Assembly: GCF_031755915.1 (NCBI RefSeq)
Contig: NC_083382.1
Coordinates: 28,744,001 to 28,808,000 of the forward strand
DNA: 64,000 nt
Reading direction: 5' to 3'
Source: Ziziphus jujuba
Lineage: Eukaryota > Streptophyta > Magnoliopsida > Rosales > Rhamnaceae
Under the pieces are notes generated by a model, which searched no databases, had not been told where the DNA came from, and worked only from the letters and a program-made list of their open reading frames with translations. This document shows, one piece after another, positions 1-11,500 of this stretch. The first letter of the stretch is position 1. Each line of letters starts with the position of its first letter. The position numbers and the translations under genes are program-made.

Positions 1-296
1 ATTAGTGATTGGTATTTATTTTTCACGAGTAGCATTTAAATGTACAATATAAATCAGATAAAATATACACGTAGTATTAATGGCGACTCTGGTCAACCCC
101 ACATTGACCCTTAACGGATGTGTCACGTGTTTTTTGTTTTTAGCGACCTTTTGAGGTCGACAGTTTTTGGATGCGTCATATATTTTTTGAATTTTTAATG
201 ATGCATTAACCTTATAGTCGTGGTTTTGTTTTTCAGACGCGTTTGTTTTGTAGCGTCGCTAAATGAGTATCACTAGATGTCAATTTTTGCATAGTG
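1..296 (-). mobile_element. Possible CACTA transposon terminus
   Basis: Read on the minus strand from position 296, the sequence opens with CACTATGCAAAAATTGAC. It then carries subterminal motifs of the type TAGCGACG and GGTCGCTAAA, which are typical of plant CACTA (En/Spm) ends. The rest of the element would lie left of the window. No transposase is visible and the opposite end cannot be checked, so the call rests on the terminal CACTA and the subterminal motifs only. Confidence 0.4.
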
Positions 297-1395
297 TATG
301 TTACTAAATTTATGGTCATGATACATAAATTATAGTCATATTATTGAGATTATATGAGAATTATGTTTATGTTACTAAACTTATGGTTATGTTACGAGAA
401 CTATAATCATATTATAAAATTATGATAATGTTATGAAAACTATGGTTAGCTTACTTGTTTTATGGTAAATTGCCTATTTTCATACACATGTTACTAAACT
501 TATGGATTGATCCTAGTAAGGGTAACCTTTTTCGAAGTCTGAATATAAAACATCATACCGTCAAAGTGCAATAAATAAATTAAGAATCAATATCGATGGA
601 GTAAAAGAATAACGGGATGCCAATGGGCTAGGCATTATATTATAGTTATGAGAATTATGGTAATATTATTAAATTTATGGTAATGTTACGAAAATTGTGA
701 TTATGAAAATTATGGGAATGTTACAAAAACTATGGTCAGATTACTTGGTTTATAGTAAATTACCCATTTTATGCAATATGTTATTAAATTTATGATCATG
801 TTACTTAAATTATGGTAATATTACTTTATTTATGGTTTTAATGGTATCTTAAAAACTTTATCATTATGTTACTAAAATATATGGTCATTCTACTAAGATT
901 ATGGTTATATTATGAGAATTACAATCATGTTACTAAACTTATAATTATGTTACAAGATTTATTGTCATGTTACAAAAGTTATAGTTATATTACGAAAATT
1001 ATAGTAATGTTATAAAATTTATGGTTAGCTTACTTAGTTTATGGTAAATTACTTATTTTTATACACATGTAACTAAATTTATTGTCACGCTACCTAAATT
1101 ATGGTAGTATTACTTTATTTTTTTATTTTTATGGTATGTTATAAATTTTATGGTTATGTTGCAAAATTTATGGTCATATTACTAAAATTATGATTATGTT
1201 ACGAGAATTATGGTGAAGCTACCAAAATTATGGTATGGTTACAAAATCTATGGTTCGGTTACAAAAACTATGGTTCTATGATATGTTACAAATTTTATGG
1301 TTATGTTACAAGAATTAGGATTATGTTATGGTTATGTTATAAAAATTATGATTATGTTACGAAAATTATGCTCAAGTTAAGAAAATTATAGTGTA
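297..1395. repeat. Degenerate AT-rich minisatellite, block 1
   Basis: The stretch is made of diverged head-to-tail copies of a unit of roughly 20-24 bases resembling ATGTTACTAAAATTATGGTC. Phrases such as TTATGGTCATGTTAC, AAATTATGGTTATG and TTACAAAAACTATGG recur throughout. There is no open reading frame. The same repeat resumes at 2530 and at 3130, so the two elements between are insertions into it. Confidence 0.8.
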
Positions 1396-2529
1396 TGATA
1401 CGAACCTAGGTCGAGTCGTGCCTAAACCCGTATTATATTATCTCGGATCTCAATTAAGTTCAAGTGCTTATGGGAAAACCTTAATCCCTAACCAACCTGT
1501 GATTAAAAATCTTGGTGTAATGAATACACTACAATAGGTTATGGAAGCCCTATTGATAAGTCAAAACTAAAATGCTCACTTTCTAATGATATTTTAGGCA
1601 TTCAAAGAGAATTACGAGAATTTTATCTCACAATTAATTTTTGAATAATATTGAAGGTGCATTCTCATTGAAAAATAACCCTTAAATAGGTTAAAGCCAC
1701 AAAGCAATAAACCCTAAAAATCTAAAAGAAAACTAGCCATACAATGTCAATTTCCTAATGTGGCCAAAATTCCATTCCTTTCCTAATTCTAATTTTGATT
1801 AATTAATTTTTTTATTTTGAATTAGGAATTAAATAATTTACAATGAAAACAATAAAATAATAACTTTTCTAATTTAATTTATCCAGTAAATAAATAAATA
1901 GAAGCCAAATAAAAGACTAATTTCCTAAAACAAAAAGTCAAAATCAAATTAGGAAACTAGTTGACTAATTGGACCACTAAGCTATCTTTGACCAAAGTTC
2001 AGCTTGCAAAGGCTCCAAATCAGCTTCCATATGCCATGTAGGATGCTAAATAGGATTATTTATATGTCCCACACATTTCCCTTGCTTGGAACAAAGAAAA
2101 AATGTCAAATCAACAAAATACAGTAAAGTCAGCAACAAATACAGCAAAACTAGCCAACTATTCCCTCTATGCGCAAATGCCCATTGTGGCTGCTTTTGAT
2201 TCTACTTTGGCTTGATTCCATGACCTCGTAATGATATTCATTGAATCTATGAAGTGTTGGATCCATTCCATGCAGCTCGGAGTCCATATTTGCACGAAAA
2301 CAGCTACTCAGGTCTGTATCGGTCTCCACTACTTGGATACTTAAAACATGTTTTGTATCTTCGGGTATGGACAAACCCTTTTGAAAATTGATAACTTCCT
2401 ATATAAAGGCAGCCAAGTTGTCTTTAAATCTCTTGGCTTGAGCCCTAGTAATCGGTCCAGACTTCATCCATATTGGATCAGCTTCCTAGTCAGTAGTCGA
2501 TTGTGCAGGCACGGACTGATTCTCATTAG
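1396..2529 (-). mobile_element. Ty3/gypsy 3' fragment (polyprotein tail plus 3' LTR)
   Basis: On the minus strand, positions 2505-2150 encode a polyprotein tail with a GPITRARAKRFKD motif, known from the C-terminal end of many plant Ty3/gypsy polyproteins. It is followed by an ELHGMDPTLHRFNEYHYEV segment and a stop. Downstream (2145-1396) is LTR-like sequence with a pyrimidine-rich, AT-rich transcribed-end look, finishing near TCGTATCA. Everything upstream of the tail (gag, RT, integrase) is missing, so this is a truncated 3' end. It sits inside the minisatellite. Confidence 0.6.
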
Positions 2530-2650
2530 TATAGTTACAAAAACTATGATTTAGATTATTTATTTTATGCCTATCTTACTACATTTATAGTCATGTTGCC
2601 AAAATTATGGTAATGTTGCTTAGTTTATGGTTTTTATGGAATGTTACAAA
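2530..2650. repeat. Degenerate AT-rich minisatellite, block 2
   Basis: Short continuation of the minisatellite of 297-1395 (TAGTTACAAAAACTATG, CATGTTGCCAAAATTATGG), lying between the gypsy fragment and the TRIM. Confidence 0.7.
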
Positions 2651-3129
2651 TGTAACATCCCACATCGGTTGGAAAGGGGAATGAAGCATGGCTTATAAGC
2701 GTGTGGATACATTTCCCTTTAAGAGGCCTTTTGCTAGTGGGACTGGCAGAAACAAAACCGTGAGGGGCTAGATAGCTGGGGCTAGGAGGGCCTTGGGCCT
2801 GAACCCGGTGAACCCAAAGCGGACAATATCTTGATGCAGGTGGTTTGGGCTGTTACAGTGGTATCAGAGCCGGACCCGGATCGGTGTGCCAGCAAGGACG
2901 CTGGACCCCAAGGGGGGAGGATTGTAACATCCCACATCGGTTGGAAAGGGGAACGAAGCATGGCTTATAAGCGTATGGATACCTTTCCCTTTAAGAGGCC
3001 TTTTGCCAGTGGGACTGGCAGAAACAAAACCGTGAGGGGCTAGGTAGCTGGGGCTAGGAGGGCCTTGGGCCTGAACCCGGTGAACCCAAAGCGGACAATA
3101 TCTTGATGCGGGTGGTCTGGGCTGTCACA
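2651..3129 (+). mobile_element. Complete TRIM retrotransposon (479 bp) with ACAAA target duplication
   Basis: Two direct LTRs of 207 bp (2651-2857 and 2923-3129) begin TGTAACATCCCACATCGG and end TTACA/TCACA. Only 65 bp lie between them. That spacer holds a primer-binding site TGGTATCAGAGCC (2859-2871), matching initiator-Met tRNA, and a polypurine tract AAGGGGGGAGG just before the second LTR. The flanks carry a perfect 5-bp duplication ACAAA (2646-2650 and 3130-3134). There is no coding capacity, so this is a terminal-repeat retrotransposon in miniature moved by another element's proteins. The LTRs differ at 8 of 207 sites by eye. Confidence 0.92.
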
Positions 3130-3560
3130 ACAAATGTTATATTATGTTACTAAAATTTATAGTCACATTACTAAGATTGTAGTTATGTTACAAATATTAT
3201 GTAGTAAATAACCCATTTTATTGTAATATTACTAAAATTATGGTAATGTTACATAAATTATAATCGCATTACTAGTTTATAGTTTATTACACATTTTATA
3301 GCTGTGTTGTTAAATGTATGATAGTGTTATGAAAATTATGTTTTATTACTTGGTTATTAGTGATTTAAGATCATGTTACTAAAATTATGATAATGTTATA
3401 AAAATTATGGTCATAATACAAGTTTATGGTTTGTTATACATTTTTACGATCATATTACAAAAATTATGGTAATCTTACTTGATTTAGTATATTACCCATT
3501 TTGTGATCATGTAATTAAAATTATAATCATGTCTTCCTAAAATATAGAGGGTAATCGCTA
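3130..3560. repeat. Degenerate AT-rich minisatellite, block 3
   Basis: Continuation of the unit of 297-1395 to the right of the TRIM, increasingly diverged towards 3560 (AATTATGGTAATGTTACATAAATTAT and similar phrases, in shorter runs). Confidence 0.7.
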
Positions 3561-3990
3561 CTTTATTTCAAAGTGGTTCGAAATATTTGAACCCTTTTGT
3601 AACATTAGAAAAAATGTCTCAAATTGTGAAAGAGTTTGAAAAGTTCAACCCTTTTGAAAAATAAGGTAAAAAATATCTTTTTCATATTTGTTGAAAAAGT
3701 TAGAAATTTTTGAACCAGTTCTAAAACTGAGTTAAAATGTACATTTTCGTTTTTCAAATAAAATCAAAGATTTCGAACCCATTCAAAAACCTATTTTGAA
3801 AATAAGTTAAAGAGTATACCTTTACTTTTATTTATTTTTTTGTTTTGAAATGGTTCAAAATTTTTGAACTCTCTCGGAAAATGAGGCAAAAAGTATCATT
3901 TCATAGTTTTCAAAGAGATTTGAAAAATTCGAGTCACTCTTAAAAACAATCTAATAATACACTTTTATATTTCTAATAAGTTCGAACTTT
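3561..3990. repeat. Second degenerate repeat field
   Basis: A phrase resembling GGTTCAAAATTTTTGAACCC returns about every 60-90 bases (near 3572, 3630, 3699, 3760, 3848 and 3918). Each is followed by an A-rich stretch and AAAGTATCATTTT-like text. Copies are strongly diverged and non-coding. Confidence 0.5.
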
Positions 3991-5240
3991 TCTAATGCTT
4001 TTAGAAAAGATCATCTTTTTGTTTTTTATTTTTTTATATATATATATTTTTTATTGTAAACTCCTTGAACGCAATAAATCAACAAATTAATAATGCTTGG
4101 TTCATCCACATATTTTATCCCCCCCCCAAAAAAAAAAAAAAAAAAAAAGAAAAACCATAAGCATGCTCATGTTTTTTGCTTTCAAATATTATTTGGATCT
4201 TTAATATGAAATGAAAAGAACTTGGAAATATTATTTTTCATATATAGACAAATGGTGTAAGGATAAAAAACATGGTATTGTTGGCCAATATCAAAAATAT
4301 AAAAAATGACTAATGAAAATCACTCATCCTATTTTAGAGGTTAATTACAAAATAATAAATTAAAAAAAATATTAAAAACCAACTTGCAAATCCTTGATAT
4401 TTTAAGTAGCAATTGAGCTATTAAATTTTATTTTTTTTAAATGATAAGGTAATTGTTATAATTTCAATTGAAGGTTTAATATTGCGTATCAAGATATTTA
4501 AAAGGGCTAATATCAATTTAGAATACAGGTTCTAATTTGGAATAATTGTACTTTTGTGCCTAGCTTCAAATTTAAATATTGCAATTTAAGTCTTCAAATT
4601 TCAATTTTGATTGCATTTTCAATAAATCTTATCTTATGGCAAATGATGATTACTAAAGAGACTGAATTTAATAGTGTTAAAATGCAAATAATTGTAATTA
4701 AAGGATCAAAATTATAATAAATGAAAATTAAATGGTTAAAATTGCAACAAATTAAACAAAATTGTATTTTTACACTAGGAAATAAACAGAATTATTAATT
4801 AAAAAAAATCTTATTTCATAAAAAAAAATTAATCCAAAAATGGATTAAGACAATTTTAAAATAATTAATAGAATTTAATATTATAATTTTTATTACATAT
4901 CAACAAATTTATAAAAAGACCGGTTTAGGGAGCACTTAATTTTATCTATGCAAGCACAATTTATTTGAATAGCAGTGCCAGAAGCCAAAAAAGAAACAAA
5001 TAGTGACAGAATGTGGCAATCAAAAAACTTCATTTTCAGAAAATTAAGGGACATTCACGTGCCCTCGGGGCCATGTCAGTCCGGCTTTAGTCTAGTAGGC
5101 TATGTCATTTACGACTCCACGACTTGTGGTTGGCTTTTGTCGCCTTGTATTAGCATGGGATACTCAATTATGGTCGTACCTAAAATCACTCTGAACCAAT
5201 TGGAAGTTGCCACGTGCGTGATTCTATCGCATTTAGTCTT
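3991..5240. other. AT-rich intergenic sequence
   Basis: No gene or transposon is recognised. The stretch includes a C8/A20 homopolymer junction near 4121-4148 and long AT-rich runs. The last 250 bases form the presumed promoter side of the RALF-like gene; a weak TATA-like TATTAAAA lies near 5250. Confidence 0.5.
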
Positions 5241-5321
5241 CTTCATCCACTATTAAAACGCTCATCCATCAACAAGAGTTGCCGAGAGTCTGAAGCTACT
5301 GTACCCTTCAGGCACCTCCTA

Positions 5322-5621
5322 ATGACGACGACGACGATGATGATGATGGTGATTCTTCTTCTCACAAGTCACTGCAGAGGAGCTAGCACTTCATTGATGG
5401 GAAACGATAGCACCGCCTCCATCCTCCTTGCTCATCAATACCCCGAATTGGAGCTCCTTTCCGATTCCGAACCCACCCGAAGGATACTGCGCTTTAATGT
5501 TTTTGACACCCTGATGGCCAAAAAACCTGCATGTTTTAACAACTGTAAGGGTCCCAAATCGGGTCAGCCCGATCCTTGCGGTATGTACAAAAAAAGTTGC
5601 CACCAGGTTAAGCCTAATTAA
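5322..5621 (+). CDS. Divergent RALF-like secreted cysteine-rich peptide precursor (99 aa)
   Basis: Small secreted signalling-peptide precursor. I chose the ATG at 5322 rather than the in-frame ATG at 5214 because it directly opens a signal peptide (MTTTTMMMMVILLLTSHC, residues 1-18). The precursor has an acidic spacer ELELLSDSE (43-50), then RRIL (53-56). RALF precursors carry an equivalent MDSE..RRxL block, and RRIL is the site-1-protease (SBT6.1) cleavage motif known from RALF23. The presumed mature peptide of 43 residues starts RFNVFDTLMAKKPAC, aligning with the RALF start RYISYGAL..PC. It has four cysteines (71, 75, 86, 93) spaced 3, 10 and 6. The first loop is shorter than in canonical RALFs and YISY is replaced by FNVF, so this is a divergent member. 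Canonical RALFs act in the apoplast on CrRLK1L receptors. Assignment to the RALF family is inference from these motifs. Confidence 0.7.
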   Translation: MTTTTMMMMVILLLTSHCRGASTSLMGNDSTASILLAHQYPELELLSDSEPTRRILRFNVFDTLMAKKPACFNNCKGPKSGQPDPCGMYKKSCHQVKPN

Positions 5622-6338
5622 CTTCAAAATTGTCCTTTGTTTGTGTGTATGTACCTCTCCGTTTGTTGCTATTGTAAAAATATTAAGTAACTATGTGTGT
5701 CTCTCGTATGTTAGGTTTCCAACCTCGTTTTCAAACTGTTGTTAAATGCCCAGATCCATTTATATATCTACAATTATATTACAATGTAATCAATCCTAAT
5801 TTCCTTGTACTTCTTACATCCATCTATGTTTATTTTTATTTTTATTTTCCGCTTTCTATATATGCATTGCGCAAGTTTTATTTATGTATATTCTATGTCA
5901 ATAAACTAAAAACCTTTTTTTTTTTTTTGTTATTTTAATTTTGATGGTTCACTCCATATTGCATCTTGAATATTTTTTATAATTTTGCATCTTAGTTAAC
6001 ATTTTTTTTTGGATATCGTTATCTTAAAGTTAAGAAGAGTGCAGTTACTTTTATATATCATTATCTAATTAGAATTTTAATTAAAAGTTTGGGTAAAAAT
6101 TGAGGATGGGAAAGAAGCGACAGAGTGAAATCTGTCAACAGGCCATGGAATCCATGGCTGTTTATGACTATTTAATTATCACAGATTTTACTATTAACTT
6201 TTTTTCTTGGGAGATCTCTGGAATCCCTTCCTTGCCAAGATATTTTTAATTAAGAAATTTCTAAGGAAAAAAGATAAAAATAAAAATTTTTAACTTTTTA
6301 AAATAGAATAAAAATACTTGACTAGGACCAAAAAAACA
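5622..6338. other. Intergenic, including the 3' flank of the RALF-like gene
   Basis: AT-rich sequence with a T-rich tract near 5910. Nothing coding is recognised. Confidence 0.5.
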
Positions 6339-6554
6339 GACAAAAATAAAATTTATTATCGTCTAAAATAAATCAAATTAAAATATAAATGAAAAAAACC
6401 TAACAGATATCGAAAGCGGGTCCATCGTTCATCAATAATCATTGCCGACAAAAATAAAATTTATTATCATTTAAAATAAATCAAATTAAAATATAAATGA
6501 AAAAACCAAACAGATATCGAAAGCGGGTCCATCGTTCATCAATAGTCATTGCCA
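6339..6554. repeat. Tandem duplication, 108-bp period
   Basis: GACAAAAATAAAATTTATTA recurs at 6339 and 6447, and the two units stay nearly identical through ATCGAAAGCGGGTCCATCG. The copies differ at only a few positions, so the duplication is fairly young. It is non-coding. Confidence 0.85.
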
Positions 6555-6599
6555 CTGTTTCGATGTCTCACGTCATGCGTCACGACCATAAATTGATTG

Positions 6600-7183
6600 A
6601 TGCATGTAACTATCTTATATGATAAAAGAATTCTTATTTGGCAAGATAAATTTTCAAAATAATATCATCTTTTTAAAGTAATTTTTTTAATAAACACTAA
6701 TTGAGAAAATAACAATCCATTCTATTTGTTTAAAATCCATCCATAATGGTCGTAAATGGTTAATTGAATATTTTAAAATTTAATTGATAATTTGTTTTTT
6801 TATGTGATAATTAATATTTATGAGACATTCAATTGCTTAAGGGACTAAAATATACAGTGAACTAAATAACTGTCATTGTAACAAAATTGAGTGACATAAT
6901 TTAATAATGTGGCCATAAAATAATCTTATTAGTTACAAAATTTTGTTGCTTGAAATTTGGTGCTTTTTTTTTTTGCAAAAAAAAAAAAATATATCATTTT
7001 TTCTTTTGATATTTATCTTTTTAATTTGTGTTCCACTATAGTTTGACGTAGAGGATCCTACCTAGCTAAGATATGGCTTATTTGATTTGTGACCTCATGC
7101 CGACACGTGTAGTATATTAATATCTTTATAATATTAATACTTTATTACTACATTAGGGACATAGAAATCATGTAAGAACATTT
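6600..7183. repeat. Duplicated block, copy A left half
   Basis: Matches 16535-17145 over its length, with shared phrases such as CTTATTTGGCAA, CATAATTTAATAATGTGGC and GCTTATTTGATTTGTGA. The homology breaks exactly where the Copia element begins at 7184 and resumes at 12394. Confidence 0.85.
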
Positions 7184-7462
7184 TGTTGTGATCATTTGAT
7201 CACCAAAAACATACAAAACTAATACAAAAAAATAAAGAGAGAAAAAAAGCATGAAAATTGAGAAGAAAAAGATGTATTATAACTATAAAATTTATACATA
7301 AAAAAACTTCTCTCAGCCTCTCTCAAAACCTGTATTGTCTATACTGTGTATTGTATGATACAAAAATGAAAATAAGCATCTATTTATAATGCTCTTTTTA
7401 GGGTTTCTAGGGTTGAGACCTTAATGGGCTTGGGCCTTAGGAAATAAAAGGCTGAACCCCCA
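7184..7462 (-). repeat. Copia A LTR (3' LTR in element orientation)
   Basis: 279-bp LTR. It aligns with 12114-12393 with scattered substitutions over most of its length, indicating an old insertion. Confidence 0.9.
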
Positions 7463-7502
7463 TAATTCTCTCCCTCTAGTCGCATTTCAAAAAACTTGAT
7501 GG

Positions 7503-10500
7503 TTACCCACCATCTAAACCAGCTATGTCTCTATACAGCTTCAACTTATCTGGTATGACAATCTTTGTAAACATATCTGCTGGATTCTCTTTTGTGTGAA
7601 TCTTCACCAATCTGAACAATTTATGCTCAATCACATCGCGTATCCAATGATGGCGGATATCAATATATTTTGTCCAGGAATGATACATTGAATTCTTGCT
7701 CAAATCCATAGAACTCTTGCTGTCACAATGTATCTTATAGTCGTTCTACTTGATGTCCAATTCATGGAGTAAATGTTTTAGCCACATCATTTTCTTATCG
7801 GCTTCCGCTGTGGCAATGTACTCTGCTTCTGTCCTGGATAAAGCTACACACTTTTGCAATCTTAACCGCCATGACACAGCTCCTCCAGCAAAAGTGTAAA
7901 TATAACCTAAAGTAGATTTCCTACTATCAAGATCTCCAGCCATATCGTCATTTATATAGCCATGTTGAACTAGATCACCTCCCCCGTAACACAAGCATAC
8001 TTTTCATGTACCCTTAAGATACTTGAGAATCCATTTGACTGTTTCCCAGTATTCTTTTCCAAGATTTGAAAGAAATCTGCTCACGGTACCAACTGCATGA
8101 GCAATGTGTAGTCTAGTGCACACCATTGCATACATTAGACTTCCCACTACTGAGAATAAGGCTTTGAAGCCATCTCCTCTATCTCTACTTTGGATAAGGG
8201 GCACGATCTCTTACTCAACTTGAAATGGTTTGCTAATAGAATGCTGACAGGTTTGGCCTTCTCCATGCCAAATCTTTTTATCACTCGTTCGACATATTTC
8301 TCTTGAGATAGCCATAACTTGTAATTCTTCCTATCTCAAGCTATTGCATTCCTAAAATCTGTTGAGCTGGTCCCAAGTCCTTCATATCAACTGACTTGAA
8401 AAGTTCATTCTTTAGCTGACTAATTTTTATTGCATTTTGTCCAACGATCAACATGTCGTTGACATACAGCAAAAGTACAATGAATTTTCCGTCTGGAAAC
8501 CTCTAAATATAAACACACTGGTTTGCATCAGTCTTCTTGTTTCATTGACTCATCATAAAAGAGTCAAACTTCTTGTACCACTGCCTAGGTGCTTGCTTGA
8601 GGCAATACAAGCTCTTCGTTAGCTTGCAAATGAGGTTCTCCTTTCCTGAAACCTCAAAACCTTCTGGTTGCTCTATATAAATCTATTCATATAGATCACA
8701 CCATGAAGGAATGCTGTTTTCACGTCCATCTATTCAAGGTCTAGATCTAGATAGGCTACTAGACCAAGAATAACTCTTATCGAAGTCATCTTCACTACTG
8801 GTGAGAAAATCTCATCAAAATCAATTCCTATCTTCTGAAGGAAACTTTTGACGATCAAACGGGTTTTGTGGTTCACCACATGTCTGCTACTATCTTTCTT
8901 GAGCTTAAATACCCATTTGTTTTTCAGTGTCTTCTTTCTCTTTGGAAGCTCAACCAACTCATAAGTATGGTTCTTCTGCAAAGACTCCATATTATCTTGA
9001 TTTTCATGCAACCCATTTTCTTTGTCTTGATGAGAATTAGCTTCTTGAAAATTCTCTGGCTTCCCTTCTTCTGTAAGCAGAATATATTGAGATTCTGGAT
9101 ATCTCTTTGATGGAACACAGCCTTGTTCAGATCTTCAGAGAGGTGTACCATTTTTTAACTGTTGTGATGGTCCTGCTGCTTCTGATATTTAAGCATCTCC
9201 CTGCTTAATATCCTCTCTCTCTCTTGTTCTGCTTCTAGTAATTCTCTATGCACCTCATCATCATCTGTGGCGAGTTGTGCTGGTGCTGGATTAGGAACAA
9301 AATCATGGACACTAGTACTATAATACTTTATGGGCTTCTCAATATCTTCTATAGTCTAGTTTTCTTGGAATATTATATCCCTACTTCTTACAACCTTTTT
9401 TTCTTTTGGATCCCATAATCTATATTCGAATTCTTCATCTCCATATTCGACTAAGATGCATGGAGTAGTCCTTGTGTCAAGCTTCTGTCTAAGTCCTTGG
9501 ATACATGTGCAAAGGCTAAACATCCAAATACTCTTAAATGAAAGTATGGGAGATTCTTAGCAAACCAAACTTTCTCTGGAATTTCAAAGTTCAGTGGTAC
9601 TGATGGCAATCTGTTAATCAAATAGCAGGTGGCATGAATAGCTTCTCTCTAAAATGACTTTGTTAGCTTAGTCATACTGATCATACTTTTGACCTTCTCC
9701 ATAATCGTCCGATTCATTCTCTCGACTACACCATTATGTTGTGGGGTACGAGGGACCGTCTTGTCATATCGAATGGCTTGTCCTCTACAGTAGGCATCAA
9801 ACTTTCGGGAAGTATATCCACCTCCATTGTTTGAGCGAAGACACTTCATCTTCTTTCCTGTCTCATGGTCTACCATGGCATGAAACTCTTTGAAATGATC
9901 TAAAAATTGATCATTCGTCTTCAGAAAATAAACTCACACATTCCGAAAAGCATCATCTATATAGATTAGGAAATATCTGTTGCCACCTAAAGATTCCTTT
10001 CCAAGGGTCCACAAACATCAGAATGCACCAGATTAAGCAATTCTGATCTTCTCGTTAAAGAGGACATAAATAAGACTTTGTGTTGCTTACCATATAAACA
10101 ATGATTACAAGGATCTAGCACGGCATCATTAAAAATAATGATAAGCTTCTTATTTGTCAAGGTCAACAACCCTTTTTTGCTCATGTGACCGAGCCTCTAG
10201 TGCCACAAATTTTGAGATACCTCTCTTTATGTAATATTGAGGCTATCTGCACAAATCTTCATATGAGTCTTTTAAAATGTTCCATAAATATGTCCTCGAG
10301 CGATAACTATAGCTCCTTTTGTCATTTACCATGTATCGTTGTAAAAGTGGTTGTCGAAGCTTTCCTTGTCAAAGGCTATTTCTGAGAGCAGATTGAGCCA
10401 AAGGTCTGGAACATGTCGGATATCCTTCAAAGTAATTATATGTCCAATATTGGTCTTTATCTGAACATCTCTAGTTCCAATAATCTTGGTAAAACTGTAA

Positions 10501-11500
10501 TTTACAATCTTTATTATGCCAAAATCTTCAGCTTTATATGTTTTAAAAAACTCTATATGCGAAGTAACATGGTAGGATGCTGTCGTATCGACTATCCACT
10601 CAACTTCTTGGCTTGAAGTGTCAAGGCATGATTCTTCAAGTGTGGAACAACATGTCACTTCTCCTCTGACAGTGACTATAGTTTCACCATCCTTCTTCGG
10701 CCAATTGCTTTTCTGCCCCTGCTTTCGCAACATCTTCCTATAGTACTTCTTCAAGTGTCCTTCTTGGCCACAATAATGACACTTATATGTTGGCCTCCTT
10801 CCATCTGTAGATTTGCCTCTGCATTGGTTCCTACCTCTCCCTCTGTCATGACTACCTTCTTGCTGTCTCCCCCATTTCTATGTGACAAGGGCATGCATTC
10901 GATCATTACCAATGTCCTTTCTCCTGGCCTCCTCATTAAATAGGAATTCGTTACCATAGCCATGGTAAGTTTTCCATTCGGGGCCAAATTGCTAAAAGAG
11001 ACTACTAGTGTCTCCCAGTTGTTTGGAAGAGAGCTAAGAAGTAAAAGTGCATGTTCTTCATCCCCTAATTGTAACGCCACTGCAAACAATTGGTTTACCA
11101 AGTTCTGAAACATATTGGTGTGCTCGGCTACAGAATTTTCATTCTTCAACTTCAAATTCACCAAACGCCTCATTAATAAGGCTTTATTCTAAACATTCTT
11201 GGCTTGGCACATGTCTTCCAGCTTCTTCCAGAGGGTGTATGCATCTGTCTCCTATGCAACGTGATGGAAGACACTGTGGTCGATCCATTGTCAGATTTAA
11301 ATGATCGTTTTCCTGTTCATCTTCTTCCATTCTTTTTCTTTGTTGGGATCGGGATTCCTTCCTTCGACATCTAAGGGGTCAAACAAATTCTTGTAATTTA
11401 GAAGATCTTCCATCCGAGGTCTCCAAAGCGCATAGTTGGTGGCAGTGAACTTGATCATAGCTCTTGAATATGATTCGTCCATTGACATCTTGCCCTGCAA
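7503..11500 (-). pseudogene. Copia A gag-pol pseudogene
   Basis: Reads from gag (KFTATNYALWRPRMEDLLNY, near 11450) through a gag helical region (11173-10880), protease (EWIVDTTASYHV, near 10600), integrase (NHCLYGKQHK and HSDVCGP near 10130-10000; CLRSNNGGGYTS near 9840; NGVVERMNRT near 9720), RT (8730-9011, and YVNDMLIVG near 8455) to RNase H (SRTEAEYIA near 7830, NPADMFTK near 7590, ending LDGG at 7503). There are many stops and frame changes. Key residues are also lost: the protease DSGA is DTTA, the integrase SDNGGEY is SNNGGGY, and the RT YVDD is YVND. The C-terminal layout resembles the Tork/TNT1 lineage. It is not functional. Confidence 0.9.

Noticed and set aside
2831..3043. 70-residue frame in the TRIM
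   Set aside because: It crosses the primer-binding site and the second LTR, and TRIMs do not encode proteins.
2651..3129. Cassandra-type TRIM carrying a 5S rRNA promoter
   Set aside because: The LTR start resembles that group, but no 5S rRNA sequence is present in the 207-bp LTR.
5214..5321. Longer N-terminus of the RALF-like gene (start at 5214)
   Set aside because: It would put 36 mostly polar residues before a clear signal peptide, and the ATG lies upstream of the likely TATA-like site near 5250.
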